A DNA stretch of 64,000 bases from Methanosarcina sp. ERenArc_MAG2 (GTDB lineage Archaea; Halobacteriota; Methanosarcinia; Methanosarcinales; Methanosarcinaceae), in assembly GCA_023955635.1 (NCBI GenBank), contig JAMXHR010000017.1:124001-188000 (forward strand). The letters are read 5' to 3'. Below are positions 20,309 to 29,946 of the stretch, piece after piece; the stretch's first letter is position 1, and the number at the start of each line of letters is the position of its first letter. The notes beneath the pieces were generated by a model. That model made no database searches. It saw only the letters and a list, made by a program, of their open reading frames with translations, and had not been told where the DNA came from. A program made the translations under genes and the position numbers.

Positions 20309-20827
20309 TCACGATATTCCTGCTAACTCAGACGCTCTTTCAAGATGGTCTGTACCGGACTTGCGAAATGTTCTGGCCTTTTGGAAATTTTCAGCTTCTA
20401 AAGTACCGTTTTTCGCTTTATTTGCTCCCTGCAATAAAAACTGACCTGCAGAGTTATAGTCCTGAAGACCCGCCCTCCATTCTTTCTGCGCATCCTGGAG
20501 TTTGGGAGATACGGTATATTGATCATTTTCCTGAATGGCGTTCTGAGTATCATTTACTGTTTGTTGTGCATAAACCGCGAGCGTGGCATAATCAGAATTG
20601 TTTGTAGCGTTGGATACACCGTCCAGATCTGTTTTAAGTATATTCAAATGCTTCTGAACGTTGGTTCCCCATGCAATATCCTGGTAGGCTGACTTGAAGG
20701 TATTTAGCGGCGAAGTTGGTTGAGCCTGAGAAGCATTTTTATCATTTTGTGATCCGGCAAAAACTCCGACAATCAGTGCAACCAGCAAAATAAACAATGT
20801 GAAGTAGATGTATTTTTTCATATACAA
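20309..20827 (-). CDS. Secreted or membrane-anchored hypothetical protein
   Basis: 172 aa with an N-terminal hydrophobic segment (YFTLFILLVALIVGVFAG) after MKKY, then a Gln/Asn/Ser-rich linker and a helical C-terminal region with repeated Asn/Gln. The start is probably the second Met. No family is recognised. A truncated, MITE-joined paralogue lies at 11453-11741, so this gene has been copied within the region. The plus-strand frame opposite is open in both copies but is only a mirror of the coding strand. Confidence 0.65.
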   Translation of the reverse strand: MYMKKYIYFTLFILLVALIVGVFAGSQNDKNASQAQPTSPLNTFKSAYQDIAWGTNVQKHLNILKTDLDGVSNATNNSDYATLAVYAQQTVNDTQNAIQENDQYTVSPKLQDAQKEWRAGLQDYNSAGQFLLQGANKAKNGTLEAENFQKARTFRKSGTDHLERASELAGIS

Positions 20828-21241
20828 GCCCCTAAACGTCCATTTAGACTATATAAATTCAGAAAGGATGTATTAGAAGATTTCCACGTTTTTCTATATT
20901 CTATCTAAAGTATGGAAAACCCGTTTCGAGAAATCGTGTTTATCGAGACTTAAAAATCAGAAATAAGCTTGTGTTGAATATTTATTTATTATATCTCAAT
21001 TCCGACTTCCTCAGATCCTTCGACTGCGCCACTTTTGCAATAATTTGTAAAGAACACAACAGCTAACTATAAGAAAATTGATTCCTGCTCCAAGAAATTG
21101 TAGGAAGAGTGAAAAGCGGAGCGAATGTGAATCACTTGGATATAAAAAATAAAAAAATTTAAAAATCCGTTTTTAATTATAGTTGAAAAACTATAGTTGT
21201 AAATCAATAAATTATATTATCTATCCGAAATCCTCCATTCG
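20828..21241. other. Intergenic containing repeat copy B
   Basis: No gene seen. The dispersed repeat copy B occupies 20982-21047. The remainder is AT-rich and should contain the promoter of the secreted-protein gene. Confidence 0.4.
20982..21047. repeat. Dispersed 60-bp repeat, copy B
   Basis: TTTATTTATTATAT, then CCTCAGATCCTTCGACTGCG, then CACTTTTGCAATAATTT. It lies about 155 bp upstream of the 20309-20827 gene. It is very similar to copy C. Confidence 0.65.
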
Positions 21242-22427
21242 TTACTGAGATACGGGTGAAACGGAATCTCCAGTTACATATTCCATAAACCCATCTGCAA
21301 TATATGAAACCGGTTTTCCATCAATTTCTCCACTGACGTGGTAAGTCCCGACCATCTCCCAGATAACCCGATATTTAAGTGTCACATTTCCATTTTCATC
21401 AATGATTGGTACGGCTACTGGAAGCGGAGTAGAATGTTCAGGGTCGGTTGTAAACTTTATATTTAGATGACCATCAGAACAGGATGAGACAAGTATATCT
21501 GTGTCAAGAGGTAGAGGGAACGAACCTGCTGGCATATAAGCACCTAAGTATGGTATCGGAACGGGCTCATTGACATATACAAAGTTTGAATGCTTAATTT
21601 GAATATCCTTATCATTAAAAGTAGCCGCGATATCCCGGTTCTTCCATACATTCAAAACCGATTTTAATGATTGAGTATAGCCAGCATCAGTGATGTTTCC
21701 GAAGTTAAGTGAATATTCTCCGATATTGTTTCCGTTCGAACAATTCCGGGTCTGAATAACCTGACCCCAGTCCCATCCAAGATTATCTCCCCACTGCCAG
21801 TATCCCCAGTTGTGGTCATGGTAACCTCTTGCGTTTTTCAGGGTATACTCCTTTCCATTAACAATAAGTTCTCCGTTGACCTTCATTTTTGATGAAGCTA
21901 CTATCCAGTTGATTACTTCCCCGGTACTGGAGAGAAACCGGAGGCGTTAAACTCTGAGGACGGCTCTACCTCCGGTTTAAATAATGCATCGAAGACCGTA
22001 GATCCGTCATCGGATTCTACATGCACAGAATATCCCTCTGGAGTTAGCCTGACCGTACTGTTAGCTATTGTGACATTTGGCGTTTGAGAAGAGTATTCCG
22101 CAATACTTATCGGATATGTTCCGAAAGAGGCATTTGAATTTTCGTTGCCAGTGTCATAACCAAGAAGAACTGCAGAGGAATTAAAGGCTCCATTCAGTTT
22201 AAATGTACAGATAATTGAGAGGTTCTGTTCTTCATCGATTATATTGAAGTAATGCCATTCATTGTACAAAGGCATCATACTACTATTTGTAGGAGGATGA
22301 AAAGCATCAACCGTTGAAAGTTCTCCTATCAAACTATTATTCTGGCATGCACCAAGAGCAACCCCTGAAACTGCCAGAAGTGAAAAAATACAAAAACTAT
22401 CGGTTTCAATATCTCTTTAATTTTCAT
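21242..22427 (-). CDS. Lipoprotein of the CrtC/AttH-like lipocalin-fold group (two frameshifts)
   Basis: About 395 aa after restoring two single-base losses: one in the T6 run at about 22383-22388 (signal peptide) and one in the G4 run at 21918-21922. The start ATG at 22427 is preceded by a TAGGTG box. The N-terminus then reads KIKEILKPIVFVFF-LLAVSGVALGAC, a lipobox, so the protein is probably lipid-anchored outside the cell. The C-terminal half contains ARGYHDHNWGYW, a signature of the CrtC/hydroxyneurosporene-synthase-like and AttH families. Those families include carotenoid hydratases, but many members have unknown roles, so no reaction is assigned. Confidence 0.65.
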
Positions 22428-22892
22428 TATTACACCTACTAGGGACAAAACCGTTTTCTTTACTTGTAACAAAAAAATTGATTTTAAAAAATCCCTATTT
22501 CAGACAGTTATACATACAATAGATTATAAAAATGTTATTAAATTAGCCTAATTTTATATTGATTTATATATTTATTCACGGATTAGTTCTCAGATTCGTA
22601 ATACAGACGTACTTCTATTCTTTACTTGGCAAACCTCATGACACTAACAAAAAGAAGGAGCAAATCAGTAGAGTCCATTCAATTGAATTGAAAATAGATC
22701 TGCGGTAAACCAAGTCACTCTTCTGATATTGAAATCACTTTTGATTCCTTTTTGATTCCATCAATAAGATACGGACTTATTGATTCCTCAGTAAGTAAAT
22801 CGACTTTTACTCCAGGAAACTCAGAAAGCTTAATCTTAAAAACCCATGCAAGAGTCTTAAAAGAAAGGCAGGTATATTAGAGAAAGCATACC
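22428..22892. other. Intergenic, no gene recognised
   Basis: About 470 bp between the lipoprotein gene and the toxin-antitoxin pair. A minus-strand stretch near 22710-22850 is rich in codon-like Ser/Phe/Glu runs but has no convincing start. I could not support a gene. Confidence 0.3.
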
Positions 22893-22901
22893 TATAAATA
22901 A
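22893..22901 (+). promoter_or_regulatory. Putative TATA box of the toxin-antitoxin operon
   Basis: CTATAAATA centred about 26 bp before the antitoxin ATG at 22923. No ribosome-binding site lies between them, so transcription probably begins at or near the ATG and the message may be leaderless. Confidence 0.5.
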
Positions 22902-22922
22902 GATTCATATTAACCATTTATT

Positions 22923-23126
22923 ATGGTTGAGGCTGGTTTTGAGGAGAAAGTTATAAAGGAACTCGATTCTATCAAAAAACAACTGACAGACATAAGAGAG
23001 CATATGGTAGACGTAGACTGTATACTCACCAATAAGGAAAGAAAGCTCTTGGATAAAAGTTATGAGCACCAGAAAAAAGAAAAACTGACATCCCTTTCAG
23101 AGTTCAAGAAAGAACTGGGGCTCTAA
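22923..23126 (+). CDS. RelB-like antitoxin
   Basis: 67 aa, highly charged and helical (VIKELDSIKKQLTDIREHM), ending in a degron-like Lys-rich tail (LTSLSEFKKELGL). It directly precedes a RelE/ParE-type toxin with one intervening base, the usual antitoxin-first order. Antitoxins of this kind neutralise the toxin and repress their own promoter. The family assignment rests mainly on the neighbour. Confidence 0.7.
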   Translation: MVEAGFEEKVIKELDSIKKQLTDIREHMVDVDCILTNKERKLLDKSYEHQKKEKLTSLSEFKKELGL

Positions 23127-23127
23127 C

Positions 23128-23391
23128 ATGTCTGAGATTTTTCTGGATACTTCTGCGAAGAACTTTATCAAAAAACTCGATTCAAAAAACAGCCAGAGAA
23201 TTATCAAAGCCATTGAAAAACTCGCTGCAGATCCGATTCCCCGTGATGCCAAAAGAATCTACGGCACCAGCGAAAAGCTTTTTAGAATCAAAGTTGGAGA
23301 TTTCAGGATTCTCTATCGGATTGACTATGAAGAGATTATCGTAATTATTGTTAGCGTCGATTCGAGAAAGAGAGTATATCGAGACTTCTAA
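23128..23391 (+). CDS. RelE/ParE-superfamily toxin
   Basis: 87 aa. Typical fold markers are SAKNFIKKLDSKNSQRIIKAI, a central DPIPRDAKRIYG and the core strand LFRIKVGDFRILYRID followed by SVDSRKRVY. RelE members cleave mRNA on ribosomes and ParE members poison gyrase. The FRIKVGDFRILY/KR pattern is closer to RelE. It is intact and coupled to its antitoxin. Confidence 0.85.
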   Translation: MSEIFLDTSAKNFIKKLDSKNSQRIIKAIEKLAADPIPRDAKRIYGTSEKLFRIKVGDFRILYRIDYEEIIVIIVSVDSRKRVYRDF

Positions 23392-23418
23392 GTTTAAAAG
23401 CAACCTGTTTTAAATCAC

Positions 23419-23478
23419 TTTTTTATTATATTTCCGCTAAGATCCTCAAATCCTTCGACTGCGACATAGTTGAAATTT
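23419..23478. repeat. Dispersed 60-bp repeat, copy C
   Basis: TTTTTTATTATATTTC, then GATCCTCAAATCCTTCGACT, then GCGACATAGTTGAAATTTC. It sits between the convergent ends of the RelE toxin gene and the third YVTN gene. Confidence 0.65.
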
Positions 23479-23559
23479 CAGAAGAGATTATAAAGCTTAA
23501 GACATCACCTTAGAAAGTTAAGGGAGTAAAAAGAGTTGCAGAGGACACAAAAATGAAAA

Positions 23560-24881
23560 CTATTTCTTTTTAAATATCTTATTTAATATAGGATCTAATT
23601 TCTTCCTTACTTTAGGCTCTAATCTCTCCGTTATGCTGGGTGATATGGTGTCTGATAATATTTTATAAAAAAATGATAATATTCTAGAAAAAAGAGTGAT
23701 AATGATTCCGATAATGACTCCCTGAACACCATTAATGAGTTCATTAATTGTGATATAGGTTCTATAGATTGATTCAATAACGCTACTGATAAATTCCCGG
23801 ATGGCGTTATGCTCAGGAACTTGTGGAGGAGAACCTATAAAATGACCTAAAGCAGAAGGCATACTTCCTACAGGCACATTAGCTATTTCAGTGTTATTTG
23901 TTGTGTCAATTACTGAAATAGTGTTGCTCTCACTGTTTGCCACATATACCTTTGTTCCATCTTTATTGACTGAAACTCCACAAGGACATTTGTCTACAGT
24001 CACATTGGCTATAACATTGTCCGTTGCTGTGTCAATTACAGAGACAGTACCACTAGGAGTGTCAGAAATTCCTTTAATAGTTCTTTTATGGTTTGCCACA
24101 TATACTTTGGTTCCGTCAGGACTAACTGCAACTCCAGAAGGCGACAAATCTAAACTTTCTGTTGCATTACTTATGCTGATTACTGTGACATTGTCTGTTG
24201 TTGCGTCAATTACAGAGACCTTATCGCTATTAGCGTGAGTTACATATATCTTTTTTCATCCGGTGTGACTGCAATTCCATAAGGATTGGGTCCTACATTC
24301 ACATGTTTTAGAACACGGCGGGCATCTGCATCAATCACTGACACTGTACCGCTGCCCAAGTTCGCCACATATACCCTTGTTCCATTTTTATTAACTGCTA
24401 CTCCCACAGGATTGGTTTCTACTTTCAAATGGTATTTGGCTTTGTTTATGGTGGTATCAATTATAGAGACATCGTTGCTGTAAAAATTCGCCGCATATAC
24501 CATTCCTCTTTTACCATTGACTGCAATTCCGATAGGATTATCGCCAACAGGCACCTTGGCTATAACCTTGTTGGTTGCTGTATCAATTACAGAAATGGTG
24601 TTGAGGTGACTATTCGTTACATATACCTTTTTTCCATCAGGCGCGATTGCGACTCCTTCCGGATCATCTCCGAGATCCACACTGTATTCAATTTCGTTTG
24701 TGGTTGTGTTAATTACAGATAAATTGTCACTTCTTCCGTTTGGTACATATGCATACTCAGTATGGGAATTAATAGGGGAAGGAGACATAAAAGAATATAA
24801 ACAGACAATTAAAAGTGAAAGAAGAGCTACAAAAGCTAAAGATCCTAAGTATAGTTTGCCCCCCATTTCATGTACTCTCAA
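23560..24881 (-). CDS. YVTN beta-propeller protein 3 (one frameshift)
   Basis: Third YVTN propeller of the window, about 440 aa. The start is probably the ATG at 24866 (GGKLYLGSLAFVALLSLL), giving a signal anchor. Blades repeat SVIDTATNKVIAKVPVG and PDGKKVYVTN. The frame is lost in the T6 (coding A6) run at 24251-24256 inside PDEKK-YVTH; one base restores it. Unlike the first two genes it has no PGF-CTERM tail. Instead the C-terminus has a long hydrophobic helix (VQGVIIGIIITLFSRIL) and an Arg/Lys-rich end, so it is probably membrane-bound at both ends. Confidence 0.8.
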
Positions 24882-25273
24882 CCCAATTTTGTAAAATCCT
24901 GATTCCTTGAGTTTCCTGAAATTTATTAAGGATTTATTTTCTTGAGGTACAGCATCAAGTAGAATAAAAGCTGGAATTTAAATTGAACTTTAACAACTAA
25001 TGATCTCATTCTGTTGATTTTTTAGTTCACTGCAATCAGACAAGCAGTTTATTGCAATAAAACATATACCTAAAAATATATAAGCGCAAGCATATTAATA
25101 TTTAATAGAGGGCAAGTACTTTAAAAGGTTTATTTTCCATACTGAAAAGCGGTTTTTCCAGAATAAACGAAAAAAGATATTTAGCAGCCTAATCTGTCAA
25201 CTCATCTTAGACAACATGTAAATCAATAAAACCAGGGGGTATAACTTTTTTTGATATTTCCGGCCTAGCACCA
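24882..25273. other. Intergenic, nothing recognised
   Basis: About 390 bp of AT-rich DNA between the YVTN gene and hicB. A short open frame follows hicB directly on the minus strand to about 25217 (PEISKKVIPPGFIDLHVV), which may be a frameshifted extension of HicB. Confidence 0.35.
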
Positions 25274-25480
25274 TCAAAATCTTCCCATTGCACCGCCTGT
25301 AACATTTTCAAGTTCCTCAGCTTCAAGACAGGCCTGAATCGCTTCTTTTATACTTTCCATAGCCTGTTCAACCGTTTTTCCCTGAGTATAACAGCCAGAG
25401 ATGTCAGGAACTTTTGCAATATATATCCCATCTTCGTCCTGCTCGATCAGAACCGTATAATTCAAGTCCTTGCCTTCCAT
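25274..25480 (-). CDS. HicB-family antitoxin-like protein
   Basis: 69 aa from the ATG at 25480, after which the protein reads EGKDLNYTVLIEQDEDGIYI and then VPDISGCYTQGKTVEQAMESIKEAI, the HicB beta-alpha fold in which the GCyTqG turn is conserved. HicB normally pairs with the HicA mRNA interferase. No HicA is visible on either side, so it is orphaned or acts alone. The upstream open frame to 25657 is AT-rich and overlaps repeat copy D, so it is not used as the start. Confidence 0.75.
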   Translation of the reverse strand: MEGKDLNYTVLIEQDEDGIYIAKVPDISGCYTQGKTVEQAMESIKEAIQACLEAEELENVTGGAMGRF

Positions 25481-25578
25481 CTTTACCAGAGTAACATTTA
25501 ATTGTGAGTATTTAAAGTTGTACCGGTAGAATTGAAGATAAAAGTAAACTGAGAACCGCAAAAGCCGGCTTAATATAA

Positions 25579-25640
25579 CTTTTTTATTATATTTCTTTCC
25601 CGGCCCCCAGATTCTCCGATGCGCCGCCTTTGAAAGTAAT
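25579..25640. repeat. Dispersed 60-bp repeat, copy D
   Basis: TTTTTATTATATTTCTTTCC, then CCCAGATTCTCCGATGCGCC, then CCTTTGAAAGTAATTT. It lies about 100 bp upstream of the hicB start. Confidence 0.55.
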
Positions 25641-25694
25641 TTAATTTTTGAAAACATATGGCTGTAATAGAGATATAACAGAAATCCATAAATA

Positions 25695-25812
25695 TAGGAC
25701 TTACGCGGTTAAACGGAGAAATCACTAGTATCAAGCCTTCAACTGTTTAAATTAAGAATTTAACCACAATATTTAATGTATTCGATTTTGTACCTCAAGT
25801 GCGTAAGTCTTA
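25695..25812. repeat. MITE family A, divergent 118-bp copy
   Basis: Starts TAGGACTTACGCGGTT and ends CTCAAGTGCGTAAGTCTTA. The interior resembles the partial copy at 1-92 more than the 119-bp copies, so there are at least two subfamilies. It lies just downstream of the broken dGTPase gene. Confidence 0.7.
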
Positions 25813-25843
25813 ATATATTAAAAATTATTTAATATATAATAGA

Positions 25844-27581
25844 TTAATGGAGTTCAACTTTTTTAAATGAAAGTGATTCATATTCTTTGATTATGTACTT
25901 ATCAGTCATACCCGCTAAATAGTCCCAAATTAGGCATTTTTTGGCGAGTTCTTCCGATTTGATTTTTTTAACATAAGGATTTTACTTTCTTTATCCAATG
26001 AATTTTTATTTTGTAAGCTTTTATTAGACAAAATCGTATCTAATGAATGTTCGTCCAATAAGTTCATATTAAGGAACTCATCTAGTAAACTTTCACCGAA
26101 CCTCAAGCCAGCATCATATGATTTAGCCAAATGAGATCTCATATCTATATCGAATATATCTAAATTAAGAACATTATCTTTACAAGGGACAGAATCAAAT
26201 AATATTTTTGAAAGATCGGTGCACATTTCTTTCCCTTTTATGTCCCATCTAGCAATATTTTTTATATGTTTTGGCATATTCTCATAAATCTTAAAAATAA
26301 ATTTCAGGTAACGTGACACTTCCGAATTACCTTTACTTAGAGGTAGATTCGTAGTCAGTTGAGAGAGACATTCAAAAGAACCAGTTAGGACTTACGCACT
26401 TGAAGTACTAAATCAACTGCAGTAGGCTTACAACTTTCTGAAATTCAAATTCTAAACCTGATGGTTACTGTGCTTGATTTTGAATCTGAAGTGCGTAAGT
26501 CCTACCAGTATAATGTTTTTTCAAAAAGATTGATCTATCAGCTTCACTCATTTTAGAGAGATATATCATTATGTTTTTCACTAGAGGGATTGACAGATTC
26601 AAAATTAACTTGGTGTACATTCTCTCAAGTTTTAATATATGAGAACTTTCTTTTTTGCTTTTTCAAAAGAATCCACGAACTCCACAAATATTTTATTTAA
26701 ACCCCATTCATCGATCGTTTCTTGAGATATTTCATTGAAATGAGATATTACCTCCCCATAAAAACGCGAAGTTTCATAGAAATTTGACAATCTTCGGATA
26801 TCTTCGATATCATGAGAAATTTGAGCGATTTCATCCGCAATAGAAACTATTGCACCTTCTATAGTCATTGGGGAGCAATATTCGAAAGATTCTAGAATAA
26901 TTTGATATGAGCGTTCATCAACTTCTACCTTTCTACGATCAAAGAAAGTTTCACAATAGCTTTCAAAGCATTTTTTATAAAAGTTTCGTTCATTAACATC
27001 TATTTTAGAATGTTTTAGAACTCCATCCAAGGTAGCTACAGTTAAGTTCAAACCATAATGATCTGGATAATATTGTTTCTCAAGAAAACAACAAAGTTTA
27101 AGGCTTTGGAAACTGTGCTTTAACTTTTTTGCGGAAGAATCAAATAATCTGGATTCAAAAAACCACTGAAGCAATCAAAACTTTCTTTTAAACTATCGCA
27201 GAGTGCCCTCTCCCCTACGTGACCATAAGGGGTATGACCGATATCATGAGCTAGAGATATAGCCTCAATTAATTCAATGTCAAGCTTTTTACCATTTGTT
27301 CCCGAATTGATTTTTCTTTCCAATTCATAGTTGATGGCATTTCCTATAGAAGATGCTATTTGCATAACTTCCAAAGAATGAGTCAGGCGACTTCTTAAAT
27401 GATCACTTGAATCTTTTCCAGAAACTGTAACAACTTGTGTTTTTGCCGCCAATCTCCTAAAAGATCTTGAGAAAAGTATTCTGTCTCTATCATGAAAAAA
27501 TTCAGATCTTTTGTCATTATCATCTCTAAGCTCTTTAATTAACCTAAGATCCATGTTTTCTGTGATTTTATTGTGATTCAA
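25844..27581 (-). pseudogene. dgt: dGTPase (HD-domain dNTP triphosphohydrolase), broken by MITE and frameshifts
   Basis: Restoring the frames gives about 540 residues of a Dgt-like dGTP triphosphohydrolase. The start region is DLRLIKELRDDNDKRSEFFH then RDRILFSRSFRRLAAKTQV. HD-domain residues lie in RLTHSLEV and SLAHDIGHTPYGHVGERA, and the C-terminus DYLAGMTDKYIIKEYESLSF ends at 25844. Lesions: a lost base in the T6 run at 27157-27162 (plus-strand A6), one near 26651-26656, one near 25963-25969, and insertion of a 119-bp MITE at 26386-26504. dNTP depletion by dGTPases is a known antiviral strategy. The gene reads away from the retron next door and shares its intergenic region. Confidence 0.8.
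26386..26504 (+). repeat. MITE family A, 119 bp, inserted in dGTPase
   Basis: Termini TAGGACTTACGCACTT and GAAGTGCGTAAGTCCTA. It is flanked by a perfect 5-bp target duplication CCAGT (26381-26385 and 26505-26509). Removing it and one CCAGT restores the surrounding dGTPase reading frame (HYTG then SFECLSQLTT). Confidence 0.9.
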
Positions 27582-27772
27582 AATTATACACGGCCTCGTT
27601 ATTTATTTTGCGTAACTTCAACAATGACTAAAGAATGATAAAACTTTGGTACGTATTTAAGAAATTAAAACGGGAGACATAAATCAAAATTGGCTAGTGT
27701 ACCTCCACTGTAAGCAACGGGGATTTGACTGGAACAAAATCAGAAAGTTTAAAAGCTATTAAATGAAATGAA
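27582..27772. other. Divergent intergenic region between dGTPase and retron
   Basis: A region of about 190 bp that should contain promoters for both the dGTPase gene (minus) and the retron transcript (plus). No strong TATA box could be assigned with confidence. Confidence 0.3.
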
Positions 27773-27943
27773 AAAAGAAAGTTATCCTTAGATTTGAATT
27801 TCATCTTTTTAAGATGGATGTGTGGTGAAAAGCCACGCAAAAGATATACCAGGGAAAGGGTAAAGCCCTCAACCCATTGCCATGCCAGTCGAACGACTGC
27901 CATACCAAAGCGCTGAGCGCTTTAGTAAGGATAACTTTCTTTT
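27773..27943 (+). ncRNA. Retron msr-msd non-coding RNA region
   Basis: About 171 bp bounded by a perfect 18-bp inverted repeat: AAAAGAAAGTTATCCTTA at 27773-27790 (a1) and its complement at 27926-27943 (a2). Between them are several strong hairpins: CATCTT/AAGATG (27802-27816), GTGTGG/CCACGC (27820-27838), AGGG/CCCT near 27851-27869, CAGTCG/CGACTG with an AA loop (27886-27899) and AAAGCGC/GCGCTTT with a TGA loop (27907-27923). No ORF. a1, short hairpins, a2, then the reverse transcriptase 18 bp downstream on the same strand is the order of known retrons, where the transcript is both template and primer for a branched RNA-DNA hybrid. The exact msr/msd boundary and branching G are not assigned. 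Confidence 0.85.
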
Positions 27944-27961
27944 AATTCTCAGGGGTATCTG

Positions 27962-29637
27962 ATGAAATATTCCATAATTTGTGATGAAAAGCAATTCAAG
28001 GAATTTATGGATTCAATACAACCCCCAATATCTAAAGAAGAGTATGATATTCAATATAAATCATTTTTAAGGTTATCAAAGAAAAAATTACCTTATATAT
28101 ACGACCTAAATCATTTGTCTTTTCTTATAGGAGAATCTACAGAACAACTGGACTTTTTTGTAAGAAATAAAAGAAAAATATATGTCTCTTACAAAATGAA
28201 GAAAAAAGGGGCGGATACAGAACAATCGACGCCCCATCGAAAAAACTTAAATTTGTTCAACGGTGGATTTTAGAAAATATATTATACAGTATGAGGGTAA
28301 GTAAAGACTCACATGGATTCATTCCCGGAAGATCAATTGCAACAAATGCACAAATCCACATCGGCCAAGAATTGGTAATGGGAATCGATCTTAAGGACTT
28401 CTTCCCAAGTATTAAATTTAACAGAGTAAATGGTTTTTTCAAAAATGTAGGGTATAACGATAATATTTCTACTATTTTAGCTGAACTATGTACATTTAAG
28501 TGGCAACTCCCGCAAGGTGCTCCAACAAGTCCAATGATATCCAATTTAATAGCATCAAGTTTAGATCGAAGGTTGGCAGGATTCTGCAAAAAAAGATTTG
28601 CTATATTCCCGTTATGCAGATGACATCACCATTTCTGGTGGAAAAGTGTTGCCTAGATACAAAACTTTGATATTTAGAATAATAACAGAAGAGGGCTTCG
28701 AAATAAATTATGAAAAAGTGAGGGTCCAAGGAAGGGGATCTTGCCAATTAGTAACTGGATTAGTAGTAAATGATAAAGTGAGCATTGGAAGAAAAAAGAA
28801 GAGGATAATTAAATCATTTGTTTATAATATCGCGGAAAAAGGATCAATTGAAGCAAATGAGACTAACAATCCCTTTTTAAGGAAATGGTTTATGGCTTGT
28901 TAAGTTTTTCAAATGTCGTAGAACCGAAATTTGCGCAGCCACTTCTAGAAAAAATAAACTCAATTAATTGGAAAGAATTTAATGAAACATACGCTTCATT
29001 TCAGAAGTCAGAAATTACTGAAAGATCTTTCAAGAAATGTCCATCTGTAAAAAGGGTACTTTTCAATGATTTGGGATTCTTCAAAGGAATAGAATTGATA
29101 TCTCAAAATGAATTAGCTAAAGACTTTTTGGAAGAATTAAACAAATTAAGAGAAAAATGTAGTGACCACAAAAAAGTAAATTGTCAAGATTGCCTACTGA
29201 TTAAAGAATCATCATATGAAATATGTATGAAATATATATTAGGTCATTATATTGGTAGTACGGGTGGAGCACATCACGGTCACGAGGTCTACGACATCGG
29301 TGAAATTACTGAATATGAAGACCAAGAAGTTTTTGTCGCATTTCTCTTGAAGAGTAAAGATGACATAAATTCAAAAAATAGTTTATTCGTACAGTTTTAT
29401 GATTGCACGGACAGTGGAGGGATTGATATTATATCTGTTGCTTCAACAGAAGATTTAGACCATAAAACCATCCTTCGTTTACAACGTGCAATGAAACAAA
29501 ATGCAAAAGGACATCTTTATTGTCTAATACAAAGAAAAGAGATGGCCAGTATATTTTTTCTTTCAAAAAAGAGTTTTCAAAAAGTGATGAAGACAGAAAA
29601 TCACTTTCCCATAGCAAAGATCAGTCATCCCTTTTGA
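27962..29637 (+). pseudogene. Retron reverse transcriptase with C-terminal extension (three frameshifts)
   Basis: About 558 codons. In order: YRTIDAPSKKLKFVQRWILE (RT1), HGFIPGRSIATNAQIH, which includes the retron-specific NAxxH (motif X), LVMGIDLKDFFPSIKF (first catalytic Asp), LPQGAPTSPMISNL, SRYADDITISG (YADD active site) and QLVTGLVVNDKVSI with VTG (motif Y). These X and Y motifs mark retron RTs. Residues from about 320 on form an extra domain of unknown family. Three single-base shifts break the frame: at A6G4 (28202-28211), at A7 (28588-28594) and at AAGGAAATGG (28879-28888). All catalytic blocks survive, so either the sequence has indel errors or the gene is freshly inactivated. It follows the msr-msd region directly. 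Confidence 0.88.
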
Positions 29638-29660
29638 TATGAATAACTCACTTTTTTCAT

Positions 29661-29946
29661 TCCCAGAACTTCTTCGTTTTCACATAATTCCTCTCCGCAA
29701 TCAAAATATCCCTGTAAAAAGCCTCTTCATCCACCCTCATCTTTTCAATCACCCTTGATGCCGTTTCAGGCCCAATTCCCCGGCTGGCAAGCGCAATAAC
29801 TGCTTTTTTCCCCTGCGAGCGGACTATGCTTGCATTTCTGTAGACGCGCTGGATGCGTTTCTTTTCTTCGGGAGAAATTTTGACCTTTTTTCCTGTTTTT
29901 TGACAAGGTTGATTTCTTCTTCCTAGGGTTTGAGGGCTGCAATCAT
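29661..29946 (-). pseudogene. Duplicated 3' end of the lhr helicase gene
   Basis: A 286-bp direct copy of 30214-30501, about 90% identical by eye, encoding the helicase C-terminus. It retains a frame with KKAVIALASRGIGPETASRV and ends in KKFWE; it lacks two of the indels seen in the full gene but has others, so it is also a relic. It starts 23 bp after the stop of the retron RT, at the edge of the retron island. Confidence 0.85.

Noticed and set aside
28257..28589. Minus-strand ORF of 110 codons opposite the retron RT
   Set aside because: It mirrors the conserved RT blocks on the other strand and includes no recognised motif.
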